From Hyphomonadaceae bacterium (lineage in GTDB: Bacteria > Pseudomonadota > Alphaproteobacteria > Caulobacterales > Aquidulcibacteraceae), in NCBI GenBank assembly GCA_016791445.1, contig JAEUMP010000020.1, positions 62,001 to 126,000 on the forward strand: 64,000 nt of DNA, in the 5' to 3' direction. The number at the start of each line of letters is the position of its first letter. Positions within the stretch are counted from its first letter, which is position 1. The notes under the pieces were generated by a model. It worked only from the letters and a program-made list of their open reading frames with translations. It ran no database searches and had not been told where the DNA came from. The translations under genes and the position numbers were made by a program. Positions 47,576 through 59,289 of the stretch are shown here, piece after piece.

Positions 47576-48599
47576 CTTCGTTGCACCAGACCAGAGCAGT
47601 TGCGCCGTCCTCGAGACCAAGCGCATCGAAAACCTCACCACCGACCCGGGCCGCGCCATCTCTGACGGCGACATCGGCGGCGACACATCGGAAACCGGAA
47701 ATCGATGGATTGGCCACCAGTGCGCGGACGCCGCCGCCGTCGCCGCGTTTCAGCGACATGCGCCGCGACTCGCGGAACGTCCGGATGGAATCGCGCGGCG
47801 CGGTGACGAGCGGCCCGCCGTCGAAAATGTCGACGACATTCTCGTACCTGAACCCCTCCCACTGCAGCAGCTTCAGCGCGCCTTCGCCCGCAGCGTGGCA
47901 CTTGCCGATCACGTCGCGCGCTTCCTGCGGCAGCAGATCCGCATAGATCGGATATTTCGGCATGAGATCGAGAATGAACTGGTTGTCCGTCACCGCGCTC
48001 ATCGTGTCGGCTTCGGGGAAACTCATCTTGAAGAAGTGCCGGCCGAGATGCTCCCAGAACGGCGACTTGCCGTCGGCGTCGACGACGCCGCGCAATTCAC
48101 TGACCACCGAAGGCGAAAAGCGCTGCGGCGCGGTCGCCATCAGCATGTAGCGCGCCTGCGCAAGCATGCGCCCGACGCCGCCCACACGGTGCTCCGGCTT
48201 CACGAACAGCGACCCCACTTCCGTGCAGCCCGTGAACTCGTTCACGAGAATGAGCACTTCCATGTCGAAACGCCGGTTCGCCGCCGCAGATGACTGCGCG
48301 ATGCGCAGGACGCGAAAATTGTAGAAGGGCGGCACGTCGCCGACGCAGGCCTTCACGCCGGCCACGCCCGCGAGCGTCTTCGTCGCGCGATGTTCGAGCA
48401 CAAGCAGGTAGCGCTGGTCGGCGCCCGGTTCCGAAATGTCGGCGGCGAAAGTGGCGGCGGACTTCGCGATGCGCGCTTCAAGCGCCGCATCATCGGCCTG
48501 CAGGCTCGTGAATCCAGGCCCCGCAAGTGTGCGCAGGTGGCGGAAGGCCGGCAGGTCGCTCTCGCGCACCGGGCGGATGACGTAGTCGTGCGTGCTCAT
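47565..48599 (-). CDS. astA: Arginine N-succinyltransferase
   Basis: 344 residues. It transfers succinyl from succinyl-CoA to arginine, the entry step of the AST pathway. The GNAT-like fold begins IRPVRESDLPAFRHL. TEVGSLFVKPEHRVGGVGRMLAQARYML is the acyl-CoA binding region, and GKSPFWEHLGRHFFKMSF is characteristic of AstA. Its ATG overlaps the M20 gene stop by four bases. Confidence 0.96.
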   Translation of the reverse strand: MSTHDYVIRPVRESDLPAFRHLRTLAGPGFTSLQADDAALEARIAKSAATFAADISEPGADQRYLLVLEHRATKTLAGVAGVKACVGDVPPFYNFRVLRIAQSSAAANRRFDMEVLILVNEFTGCTEVGSLFVKPEHRVGGVGRMLAQARYMLMATAPQRFSPSVVSELRGVVDADGKSPFWEHLGRHFFKMSFPEADTMSAVTDNQFILDLMPKYPIYADLLPQEARDVIGKCHAAGEGALKLLQWEGFRYENVVDIFDGGPLVTAPRDSIRTFRESRRMSLKRGDGGGVRALVANPSISGFRCVAADVAVRDGAARVGGEVFDALGLEDGATALVWCNEDAR

Positions 48600-49843
48600 G
48601 CGTCGGCCATCGCGGCGCGCAGCGCGCGCGCGTCCCAGACGCCACGGGCAAAGCGGTCGAGCATGAGGAAGGAAAGCTTCGCGCGTTCGCCGAAGCTCGA
48701 TTTCAGCGCATATTCCTGATCGCTGTGCAGGTTAGCGCCGCGCACGCCGAGCGTGTCGATGTTCGGGCAGCCGGCGGCGAACAGGTTGTTGCCCTCGCAC
48801 ACGCCGCCCGTCGCGTGCCACTTGAGGTCGACGCCGATCTCGGCGCCCGCTTCGCGCACCCAGCCGAAGAGTTGCTGCTGCACCGGTGTCATGGGTTTCG
48901 GCCCGCGCGTGACGCCGCCGTGCAGATGCGTGCGAATGCCGTCGCGCACGCCGACGGCTTCCACCACCTTCGCGACTTCCACCTCGATCCACGCACGCGA
49001 CGGCGCATCGGGCACGCGCACATTGAAGCGCACGACGGCGCCGTCCGGCACCATGTTCACCGGCGACCCGCCGTCCACCGCGCCGATATTGATCGTCACG
49101 CCGTCGCGCCGACCGTTGAGCGCATCGAGCCGCATGACCGCATCCGCCGCCGCCACGACCGCGCTGCGACCGGCATCGAAGGCGCGCCCCACATGTGCGG
49201 CCTTGCCTGAAATCACGAGGCTGTAGTTTCCCGATCCCTTGCGCGCACCGGCAAGCGAGCCGTCCGGCAGCGCCGGTTCGTAGGTCATGCCCACATGCGC
49301 ACGCGCACCGAGGTCGGCGAGCAGCGGCGCGCTCGCGGGAGAGCCGATTTCCTCATCGGGGCTGAGCAGAACTTCGTAGCCGAGGTTCTTGGCATCGGGC
49401 GTGCCTTCGAGCGCTTTCAGCGCTTCGAGCATCACGATGATGCCGCCCTTCATATCCGCGACGCCGGGGCCGCGCAGGATGTCGGCGTCCACGTGCTCGG
49501 GCGTCTGGAACGGATGGCTCGCCGCGAAGACGGTATCGTAGTGCCCGGTCAGCGCGACCTGCACCGGCGCGTCCGGCCGGACGCGCACGCGGATGGCGTC
49601 GGTGTGGGCGCGCGGTTCGACGACGCCGTCGGCGCGGACGCGTTCGCTGGCCGCAAGCGGCGCCCGCACGACGTCCCCCGGGAGCGCAGCACATGCGTCT
49701 GCGATCAAGTCCGCCATGCGCCCCAGGCCCGCGAGTTCGAGGCTTCCGGAATTCACGGACGACCACGCGACCGTGCGCGCGATCATGGCCGGCGCTTCGG
49801 CGTCGAGGGCTTCGAGGCGGGCGCGTGTGTGATCGACGGTCAT
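48596..49843 (-). CDS. M20-family metallohydrolase heading the ast operon
   Basis: 415 residues of the M20/CPG2-like peptidase family. The first metal His and Asp are in LTGHYDTVF, bridging Asp in GPGVADMKGG, catalytic Glu-Glu in LSPDEEIGSP and final His in NLHSDQEY, with a lid/dimerisation domain in between. Related enzymes remove N-acyl groups from amino acids or cleave C-terminal glutamate. At the head of astA-astD-astB, where no AstE (M14-type succinylglutamate desuccinylase) is present, it is the best local candidate for desuccinylation of succinylglutamate; this is inference. Confidence 0.88.
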   Translation of the reverse strand: MTVDHTRARLEALDAEAPAMIARTVAWSSVNSGSLELAGLGRMADLIADACAALPGDVVRAPLAASERVRADGVVEPRAHTDAIRVRVRPDAPVQVALTGHYDTVFAASHPFQTPEHVDADILRGPGVADMKGGIIVMLEALKALEGTPDAKNLGYEVLLSPDEEIGSPASAPLLADLGARAHVGMTYEPALPDGSLAGARKGSGNYSLVISGKAAHVGRAFDAGRSAVVAAADAVMRLDALNGRRDGVTINIGAVDGGSPVNMVPDGAVVRFNVRVPDAPSRAWIEVEVAKVVEAVGVRDGIRTHLHGGVTRGPKPMTPVQQQLFGWVREAGAEIGVDLKWHATGGVCEGNNLFAAGCPNIDTLGVRGANLHSDQEYALKSSFGERAKLSFLMLDRFARGVWDARALRAAMADA

Positions 49844-49931
49844 GGGGTCACCATGGGTAAGGTCATGCGCCGCCAGCGCGCCGGGTTCAATGCGCGTGGT
49901 GAATGCGGCCGGGGCGATCCGGTCGGCGCAC

Positions 49932-49964
49932 AAAAGAAAACGGGCCCGGCTTGCGCCGGGCCCG
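49932..49964 (-). terminator. Rho-independent terminator of ompA
   Basis: On the minus strand a perfect 10-bp stem, CGGGCCCGGC/GCCGGGCCCG, with a four-base loop is followed by TTTTCTTTT. It lies 22 bases beyond the ompA stop and upstream of the M20 gene start. Confidence 0.93.
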
Positions 49965-49985
49965 CTCCTGAAACTTCCGGGCCGG

Positions 49986-51077
49986 TTACGGCTGGAAGGT
50001 GATCGTGACGACCGTACGACGGTTCAGCGGTTCACGGACGCCGTCGCGGGTCGGGCGGTCAAGTTCCGCTTCACCCTTGCCATCCGACGTGATGGCCGTG
50101 CCCGCGATGCCGCGTGCGACGAGCGCGCTGCTGACGACGGAGGCGCGGCGTTGCGACAGGCCGAGGTTGTAGGCCGGGCTGCCCGACGTGTCGGTGTGGC
50201 CGACGACGAGAACGCCGGAGACGTTGCACGCCTTCGCCTGATTCACGGCGGCGTCGATCGTGTCGAGCGCAGCCTGGTTCAGGTTCGAGCGATCCCACTC
50301 GAAGTAAACCTTGAACTCGGTGGTCGGGCACGCGACGGCGACCGGCGGCGGGGCGACGACCGGCGGCGGCGGGGGCGCTTCGACGACCGGCGGCGGGGGC
50401 GCTTCGACAACCGGCGGCGGCGGGGCCGCGAACTGCCAGCGGAGACCCGCCGTCACGGCCTGGTGCTTGTAGTCGGCTTCGTACTGACGCGCCGTCGCGC
50501 CATTGCGGCCGCCGAACTCGAGGTTCGGGATCAGCATGTAGCGGTAGCCGACGTCGAACGTCAGACGCTCGGTCGCCTTGAAGCCGATGCCGAGCAGGCC
50601 TTGCCAGGCCACGCCCGTATCGCTGTCATCGAAGAACGCGGTGACCGCATTGTTGTTGGCAGGGCCATCCGCCGCATCCGCCTGGACGCGACCGACGCCG
50701 ACGCCGGCGCCGAAGTAAGGCTGGACCGCGCCGCCCTGGTTCAGGTCGATGATCGCGTTGATCATCGCGGTGTACACTTGCGTGTTGCCGCCGTTCTGGA
50801 CCGTCGGGCCGCCTTCGATGGCGTTGTAACGGTGGGCGATTTCACCTTCGAGGCGGAAACCGTTGGAGAAGCCGTAGCCGAGGCCGACGTCCGCCATCCA
50901 GTCGTTGTCGAGGCCGAGATCGCCGCCGAACGCCGGCGTCGTCAGGCGGGTCGTTTCAAAGCTGCCGTCGAAGCCGTAGCCGGCATCGACCTTGCCGTAC
51001 CAGCCTTCAGTGGCGAAGGCCGGACCGGCGATCATGACCGCCGCCAGAGCCGTCGCGCCCTGCAGAACTTTCTTCAT
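49986..51077 (-). CDS. OmpA-family outer-membrane protein
   Basis: 363 residues. Signal peptide MKKVLQGATALAAVMIAGPAFA is followed by an eight-stranded beta barrel (WYGKVDAGYGFDGSFE to about residue 225). A proline-rich linker of repeated PPPPVVEA units (about 228-255) leads to the C-terminal OmpA domain: FKVYFEWDRSNLNQAAL, VVGHTDTSGSPAYNLGLSQR, GIAGTAITSDGKGE and EPLNRRTVVTI. The latter binds peptidoglycan. It is expressed alone with its own strong terminator, and GAGGGG precedes the ATG. The 294-base upstream gap must hold its promoter; I see no confident element there. Confidence 0.95.
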   Translation of the reverse strand: MKKVLQGATALAAVMIAGPAFATEGWYGKVDAGYGFDGSFETTRLTTPAFGGDLGLDNDWMADVGLGYGFSNGFRLEGEIAHRYNAIEGGPTVQNGGNTQVYTAMINAIIDLNQGGAVQPYFGAGVGVGRVQADAADGPANNNAVTAFFDDSDTGVAWQGLLGIGFKATERLTFDVGYRYMLIPNLEFGGRNGATARQYEADYKHQAVTAGLRWQFAAPPPPVVEAPPPPVVEAPPPPPVVAPPPVAVACPTTEFKVYFEWDRSNLNQAALDTIDAAVNQAKACNVSGVLVVGHTDTSGSPAYNLGLSQRRASVVSSALVARGIAGTAITSDGKGEAELDRPTRDGVREPLNRRTVVTITFQP

Positions 51078-51334
51078 GGTGTTCCCCTCAAATAAGTCAG
51101 CGATACCGTCGCAATCATGGTCTAGCCGCCATGGCTACGTCACTTCTGGCGACCGGAACACGGACGGAGCCGCATTCCAGCCGTGTCTACACCGTTTTTT
51201 CGGCCAAGGCGATACGGATTAACGCCCAACCGAACATGGCCATTGCAGTGACGCATGGAGGCCACAATCAGTTCCCTCGTGGGCCAGATTCAATTGACGA
51301 ATACTTAATGAGACCTTCCCCGCCAAGGCGAAGC

Positions 51335-51363
51335 GGGCCGCAGGACCTTCCGTCCCGCGGCCC
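51335..51363 (-). terminator. Hairpin downstream of the TonB receptor gene
   Basis: GGGCCGC pairs with GCGGCCC, with an inner GGAC/GTCC pairing, eight bases beyond the stop. A T-run is lacking, so termination strength is uncertain. Confidence 0.5.
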
Positions 51364-51371
51364 ATTCCGGG

Positions 51372-53939
<2,568 letters not shown>

Positions 53940-54200
53940 GCTGTCGGGCTCCTTCATGAGCAAGAGTGCAGTCGGCCAGGCAGGATCGGCGATGATCACG
54001 CCGTCCCGCAGTGCAGGTGGTCAAAGTGGGGCGCGCCCGGCGAACGTGACAGTCACTTCCCCTTAACAATGGCTTTGGCGTCGCGAACGCGCCAATTTTG
54101 CAACATCTCTCGCGTGAGGCGCATGGTCAGGTGACGCTGCGGCGCGTCTTGCGCCCACGCGCGCGTGCGTCGAAAACGATCCGAAGTCCGGAGGAAGCCC

Positions 54201-55286
54201 ATGTCCGCAGCCGCCCCAACCGCTCAGGAAACGTTCGCCGGCACCAAGCCCGTCGAAGAGACACACCGCTTCAACGAGGCCAACCTCGCCGACTGGATGC
54301 AGGCAAACGTCGCCGGGTATGCGGGGCCGCTGGAAGTGCGCCAGTTCAAGGGCGGTCAATCCAATCCCACCTACCAGCTCATCACGCCCGCGCGGAAATA
54401 CGTCCTGCGGCGCAAGCCGCCGGGCAAGCTCCTGCCGTCCGCGCACGCGGTCGACCGCGAATTCAAGGTGATCTCCGCCCTTTATCCCACCGGCTTTCCG
54501 GTGGCGCGGCCCTTCGGCCTGTGCACCGACGAAGCCGTGATCGGCACGATGTTCTACGTCATGGACATGGTGGAAGGCCGCATCATCTGGGACGGCACGA
54601 TGCCGGACTCGAACCCCGCCGAACGCGCCGCGGTCTACAAGGCCAAGATCGAGACGCTCGCCGCCTTGCACAACACGGATGTGGCCGCGGTGGGGCTCTC
54701 GGACTTCGGCAAGCCCGGCAATTATTTCGGTCGCCAGGTCGATCGCTGGACGAAACAATACGTCGCTTCCATCACGCAGGACATTCCTGCGATGAACCAA
54801 CTGATGGACTGGCTGCCGAAGACGCTGCCTTCCGACGACCAGACCTCCATCGTCCACGGCGACTACCGCCTCGACAACATGGTGATCCACCCGACCGAAC
54901 CGCGCGTCATCGCCGTGCTCGACTGGGAGTTGTCCACGCTCGGCAATCCGCTCGCCGACTTCACCTATCTGCTGATGAACTGGGTGATGCCCACCGACAG
55001 CGGTCGCAGCGGCCTCGCCAATGTTGACCTGAAGGCGCTCGGCCTGCCGAACGTCAACGAGGCCGTCGACATTTACTGCAAGGCGACAGGGCGTGACGGG
55101 TTGCCAGAACTCGACTGGTATTTCGCCTACAACTCCTTCCGTCTCGCGGCGATCTGCCAGGGCATCGCAGGGCGCGTCCGCGACGGCACGGCCAACTCTC
55201 CGCAGGCGGTGTCGATGGGCGAGCGCGTGCCGCTGCTCGCCAACGCCGCGCGCGACTTCGCGATCAAGGCCGGCATGAGCGGCTGA
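54201..55286 (+). CDS. Phosphotransferase family protein (APH/ACAD10-like kinase)
   Basis: 361 residues with the aminoglycoside-phosphotransferase fold: QFKGGQSNPTYQLITPARKYVLRRKP at the N-lobe, catalytic loop SIVHGDYRLDNMVIHP (Brenner motif) and metal-binding VLDWELSTLGNPLADF. In bacteria such proteins often sit beside acyl-CoA dehydrogenases and may phosphorylate hydroxyacyl-CoA. Start ATG 54201 has GGAGG six bases upstream. The following methyltransferase gene starts eight bases after the stop. Substrate unknown. Confidence 0.9.
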   Translation: MSAAAPTAQETFAGTKPVEETHRFNEANLADWMQANVAGYAGPLEVRQFKGGQSNPTYQLITPARKYVLRRKPPGKLLPSAHAVDREFKVISALYPTGFPVARPFGLCTDEAVIGTMFYVMDMVEGRIIWDGTMPDSNPAERAAVYKAKIETLAALHNTDVAAVGLSDFGKPGNYFGRQVDRWTKQYVASITQDIPAMNQLMDWLPKTLPSDDQTSIVHGDYRLDNMVIHPTEPRVIAVLDWELSTLGNPLADFTYLLMNWVMPTDSGRSGLANVDLKALGLPNVNEAVDIYCKATGRDGLPELDWYFAYNSFRLAAICQGIAGRVRDGTANSPQAVSMGERVPLLANAARDFAIKAGMSG

Positions 55287-55293
55287 CGCGCCG

Positions 55294-56061
55294 ATGGCGT
55301 GGGATCCTGCAATCTACCTGCAATTCGGCGCCGAGCGCACGCGCCCGGCCGCCGATCTACTGGCGCGCATTCCGAACGAGAAACCGTCCCGCGTGGTCGA
55401 TCTCGGCTGTGGTCCCGGCAATTCGACGGCGCTGCTTGCGGCCTGCTGGCCCGACGCCGAACTCATCGGCATCGACTCCAGTCCGGAAATGATCGAGAGC
55501 GCGCAGGCGTCGCGCATCGACGCGGAATTCCTCGTCGGCGATTTCGAGACGTGGGAGCCCGCCTTTCCGCCGGACGTGATCTACGCCAACGCGGCCTTCC
55601 AGTGGTCGCCCGAGCCGGTGGCGTTGGTGCGGCGGCTGTTTGCGCATCTCGCGCCCGGCGGCGTGCTGGCCTTCCAGGTGCCGCAGAATTTCGACCAGGC
55701 GTCGCATGTCGTCATGCGCGAGGTCGCCGCAAACGGTCCGTGGGCCGACAGACTCGCTGGCGCGCGCTGGTATGACCCCGGCGGCTTCGCGCGCGCGACG
55801 GATTATGCAAAGGCGCTTCCGCGCGCGCGGCGCGACATCTGGACCACCGAGTATTTGCACGTCCTGCGCGGCCCCGACCCGGTCTTCCGCTGGATGGCCG
55901 GCACGGGGCTTCGTCCGTTCCTCGATCGCCTGCAAGGTGCGGAACGCGAGGCCTTCGAGGACGAGATCATGACGCGTTTCGCCGCCGCCTACCCGCTGGA
56001 GCCCGACGGCTCGACGCTGTTTCCGTTCCGCCGCCTCTTCGTGGTCGCGGCGCGCCACTGA
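55294..56061 (+). CDS. tam: Trans-aconitate 2-methyltransferase
   Basis: 255 residues of a class I SAM methyltransferase. VVDLGCGPGNSTALL binds SAM, and GIDSSPEMIESAQ, YANAAFQWSPEP and MAGTGLRPFLDRL are typical of Tam. It esterifies trans-aconitate, an inhibitor of aconitase that forms spontaneously from cis-aconitate. The tight 8-base spacing to the phosphotransferase gene suggests one transcript, although no metabolic link between the two is obvious. Confidence 0.93.
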   Translation: MAWDPAIYLQFGAERTRPAADLLARIPNEKPSRVVDLGCGPGNSTALLAACWPDAELIGIDSSPEMIESAQASRIDAEFLVGDFETWEPAFPPDVIYANAAFQWSPEPVALVRRLFAHLAPGGVLAFQVPQNFDQASHVVMREVAANGPWADRLAGARWYDPGGFARATDYAKALPRARRDIWTTEYLHVLRGPDPVFRWMAGTGLRPFLDRLQGAEREAFEDEIMTRFAAAYPLEPDGSTLFPFRRLFVVAARH

Positions 56062-56121
56062 GCGGTTTGCCAGCGCGCCACACGGCGACTATGGAGGCCG
56101 CGAAGAATTCGGGAGACAGGC

Positions 56122-56877
56122 GTGAGCGAGAAGAAAAAACGGCGCAACCGCGCCATGGGCGCGGGCATCGGCGCCGGCGCGGCGGTCACGGCGGCGCTGT
56201 TCGCGCTCGCGCTGACGGGCCTGGGCGCGGGCTCGGGACCGAACAATCCGCCATGGGTGCGCGCCATCGAGGAAGGTCTCGCCAAGCGCGGCTACGACTG
56301 GCTTTCTATCAGCGTGTCCGACCGCGTCGCGACCGTCGCCGGACAGGCGCCTGACGTCGATTCCCAGCGCTACGGGTTCGAGGCCGCCGAAACCGAACTG
56401 AACCGCAACCACGCCGACAGCCTCGCTGTGATCGTCGACGCCATCAACCTCGAAGGCGGCGCGGCGGGCGTCGGCGCCGCTTTGCGGGCGCTCGGCCCGG
56501 CGCCGGAGCTCGCCGCCTGCCAGCAGGCCTTCGTCGACACCCTCGCAGGGCGCACGATCAATTTCGCGCCGGGACGCGCCGAACTCGACGGCGACAATCG
56601 GCGCCTGCTCGACACGCTTTCGGCGGTGGCGATCCGCTGCCGTGCGCACCGCATCGAAATCGGCGGCCACACGGATCTTACGGGCTCGCCTTCGGCCAAT
56701 CTCGATCTCTCCACCGCGCGCGCGGAAACGGTGCGCGGCTATCTGGTGAGCAAGGGCGTCAAGGCGGAGGACATTTCCGCCACCGGTTTCGGCCAGACCC
56801 GTCCACTCGAGAACGCCCGCACGCTGGACGCGAACGCGCGGAACCGGCGCATCGAATTCACGGTGTCGGCGCACTGA
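56122..56877 (+). CDS. BON/OmpA-domain membrane protein
   Basis: 251 residues. A basic start and one membrane helix (GAGIGAGAAVTAALFALALTG) anchor it. A BON-like domain follows (WLSISVSDRVATVAGQAP) and a C-terminal OmpA domain: INFAPGRAELDGDNRR, IGGHTDLTGSPSANLDLS, GYLVSKGVKAEDIS and ANARNRRIEF. Domain order resembles ArfA-type proteins. It probably tethers inner membrane to peptidoglycan. The last stop is one base before the frame of the next gene. It is distinct from the beta-barrel OmpA at 49986. Confidence 0.9.
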   Translation: MSEKKKRRNRAMGAGIGAGAAVTAALFALALTGLGAGSGPNNPPWVRAIEEGLAKRGYDWLSISVSDRVATVAGQAPDVDSQRYGFEAAETELNRNHADSLAVIVDAINLEGGAAGVGAALRALGPAPELAACQQAFVDTLAGRTINFAPGRAELDGDNRRLLDTLSAVAIRCRAHRIEIGGHTDLTGSPSANLDLSTARAETVRGYLVSKGVKAEDISATGFGQTRPLENARTLDANARNRRIEFTVSAH

Positions 56878-56938
56878 GTTGACGCCGCCCGGATCGCGTG
56901 AAACCACCCTCGGAAAAGTCCATCGCAGGGAGGGGCGC

Positions 56939-58234
56939 GTGATCGCTCGCAGTTTGGCCGCCGGCGTCATGGCCGTGTTTCTCGCCGCGTCGGCGCAGGC
57001 CCGCGAGCCGGCGGCGGAAACCTTCGTCCACGCGGGCCGCGTGCTCGCCGACCCGGCGACGGGCCGCGTGGAGACGGCGCGCACCATCGTCGTCGCGAAC
57101 GGAAAGATCGTGCGTATCGACGCCGGCTATACCGACGCGCCCGGCGCCCGCGTCATCGACTTGAAGGACAAATTCGTCCTGCCCGGCCTGATCGACAGTC
57201 ACGTCCACCTCACCTCCGAACTCGGCCCCAATTCAGTTCTCAACGAGGTCACGCAGTCGAACGCCGACATGGCGCTGACGGGCGCGATGAACGCGCGCAA
57301 GACCGTTGAGGCAGGTTTCACGACGGTCGCCGATCTCGGCGCGGCGAGCGAATCCATCTTCGCCCTGCGCGGCGCCATTGCGCGCGGCGTCATCCCCGGT
57401 CCCCGCATCGTCGCCTCCGGCGGCGCCATCACGCCTTCGGGCGGGCACGGCGACGTCCACGGTTTTCGCGAAGACGTGATGCACGCCCTTGCGGTCGAAA
57501 CGACGTGCAATGGCGCCGACGATTGCCGCCGCGTGGTGCGCGAGCAGATCAAGCGCGGCGCGGACGTCATCAAGGTCACGGCGACCGGCGGCGTGCTTTC
57601 CAACACGCGCGCGGGCCTCGGCCAGCAACTCACCGATGACGAACTCAAGGCGATCGCCGACACCGCGCACGGCCTCGGTCGTCGCGCCACCGCGCACGCG
57701 CACGGCGCGGACGGCGTGAACGCCGCGCTGCGCGCCGGTTTCGATTCCATTGAACACGGCACCTATCTCGACGCGACGTCGATCCGCCTCTTCCGCGAAC
57801 GCAAGGCGACGCTCGTGCCCACCGTCCTCGCCGGCGCCTGGGTGAGCGAACGCGCCGGCGACGCCGACAGCTATCTGACGCCCGCGCAGAAGGAAAAGGC
57901 GCTGACCGCCGGCCCGCTCATGCTCGACATGCTGCGCCGCGCACGCGCGGGTCGTGTGACTGTCGCCTTCGGCACCGATACGGGCGTCTCGCCTCACGGC
58001 ATGAACGCGCGCGAGGCGGAACTGTGGGTCGAGGCGGGCTATACGCCGATGGAAGTGATCCGCGCCGCCACGGTGGGGGCCGCCGACCATCTCCAGCTCT
58101 CCGGTGTCGCTGGCGCGCTGAAGCCCGGCATGAGCGCCGACATCATCGCCGTCGCCGGCGACCCGACGCAGGACATCGCGCGCCTGCGCGACGTGCACTT
58201 CGTGATGGCGCGCGGATCGGTGGCCAAGCGCTAG
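56939..58234 (+). CDS. Secreted metal-dependent amidohydrolase (paralogue 1)
   Basis: 431 residues from GTG 56939, which follows AGGGAGG by five bases. The earlier ATG is less well placed. A signal peptide ends near ASAQA. The amidohydrolase barrel has metal ligands DSHVH, carbamate-lysine candidate in DVIKVTATGG, HAHG, SIEHGT and GTDTG. Members cleave X-Pro dipeptides or cyclic amides; the exact substrate is unknown. It resembles the gene at 61410 through the whole barrel. Confidence 0.88.
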   Translation: MIARSLAAGVMAVFLAASAQAREPAAETFVHAGRVLADPATGRVETARTIVVANGKIVRIDAGYTDAPGARVIDLKDKFVLPGLIDSHVHLTSELGPNSVLNEVTQSNADMALTGAMNARKTVEAGFTTVADLGAASESIFALRGAIARGVIPGPRIVASGGAITPSGGHGDVHGFREDVMHALAVETTCNGADDCRRVVREQIKRGADVIKVTATGGVLSNTRAGLGQQLTDDELKAIADTAHGLGRRATAHAHGADGVNAALRAGFDSIEHGTYLDATSIRLFRERKATLVPTVLAGAWVSERAGDADSYLTPAQKEKALTAGPLMLDMLRRARAGRVTVAFGTDTGVSPHGMNAREAELWVEAGYTPMEVIRAATVGAADHLQLSGVAGALKPGMSADIIAVAGDPTQDIARLRDVHFVMARGSVAKR

Positions 58235-58277
58235 GGCCGGACTGGACATCGGCGCGGACGCGCCTTAGGCGCCGCGC

Positions 58278-59246
58278 ATGATCGAGATCTACCAGAACCA
58301 CGTCGACGGGGTCGTGCGCCGCGCTGCCGATTGCGACATCGCGCTGACGCAGGCGGGTCTGGTCTGGATCGATCTCGACGAGCCGACATCAGCGGAGGAA
58401 GAGCGCGTCGAGACCGCCCTCGGCATCGAGGTGCTGACGACGAAGGAACGCTCCGCAATGGAGGAATCCGCGCGCTTCTATGAAGAGAACGGCGCGCTCT
58501 ATCTCACCACCACGCTCCTCGGACGGCGCGACGAAGGGCCATTCCGCTCAGGACCGGTCACCTTCGTCCTCACCGCCGACGGCGTGCTCGTCACCGTCCG
58601 CCACATCAATCCGCGCGCCTTCGAAATCGGCGAAGGGCGGGCGTCGGCGCGTATCGCGCGCGCGCGCGGCGGCGGCGACGTGATGGTCGCACTGATCGAA
58701 GGATGTGTGGAGCGCATCTCGGACGTGCTTCAGGAAAGCACTGCGAGCGCGCATGCGCTCTCCGCCGAGATCTTCACCGACGACGCCGGCGACGCGCCGG
58801 ACCTCCCGACCTCGTTACGCACGCTGGGCCGGCTCGGCACGCTCGCGGCCCTCGCCCATGACAGTCTCTCGTCGCTGCACCGCGCGGTCGTTTTCGCCGC
58901 CGCGACCAAGCCGGACGCGCGCGGTCTCGCCTCGGCGCGTCTCAACGCCCTGCGGCGCGACATCGAGCAGCTTGAGCGCGCCATCGAGGCCTTTCAGGCG
59001 CACCTGACCTACGTCCAAGAGGCGATCCTCGGGCTCGTGAACGCGGCGCAGTCGAACACGCTGAAGGCGCTCTCGCTGGCGACCATCGCCTTCGTGCCGC
59101 CGACGCTCATAGCCTCCGTTTTCGGCATGAATTTCGAGGCGATGGACTGGTTCAGGGAACCGTGGGGACCGTGGGCGGGCTTCCTGCTGATGCTGATCGC
59201 GCCGGCCGCGCTCTTCGGCATCGCCAAGTGGCGTCGCTGGTTCTAG
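58278..59246 (+). CDS. CorA-type divalent cation transporter (ZntB-like)
   Basis: 322 residues. A long soluble N-terminal funnel precedes two C-terminal membrane helices. The pore signature GMNF (SVFGMNFEAMDWF) after the first helix is diagnostic, and the end is basic (KWRRWF). The GMN motif is intact, while the loop sequence after it resembles ZntB-type zinc transporters rather than classic Mg2+ CorA (YGMNFxxMPEL). Mg2+/Zn2+ specificity is therefore uncertain. Confidence 0.9.
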   Translation: MIEIYQNHVDGVVRRAADCDIALTQAGLVWIDLDEPTSAEEERVETALGIEVLTTKERSAMEESARFYEENGALYLTTTLLGRRDEGPFRSGPVTFVLTADGVLVTVRHINPRAFEIGEGRASARIARARGGGDVMVALIEGCVERISDVLQESTASAHALSAEIFTDDAGDAPDLPTSLRTLGRLGTLAALAHDSLSSLHRAVVFAAATKPDARGLASARLNALRRDIEQLERAIEAFQAHLTYVQEAILGLVNAAQSNTLKALSLATIAFVPPTLIASVFGMNFEAMDWFREPWGPWAGFLLMLIAPAALFGIAKWRRWF

Positions 59247-59289
59247 ATCATTGACGCTGCGGCCTGCGCGTTGCATGAGCCGCCCTTCC

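Noticed and set aside
50340-50420. Repetitive DNA inside the ompA gene resembling a small tandem array
   Set aside because: It encodes the PPPPVVEA-type proline linker of the OmpA protein, so it is coding repeat, not CRISPR or a satellite.
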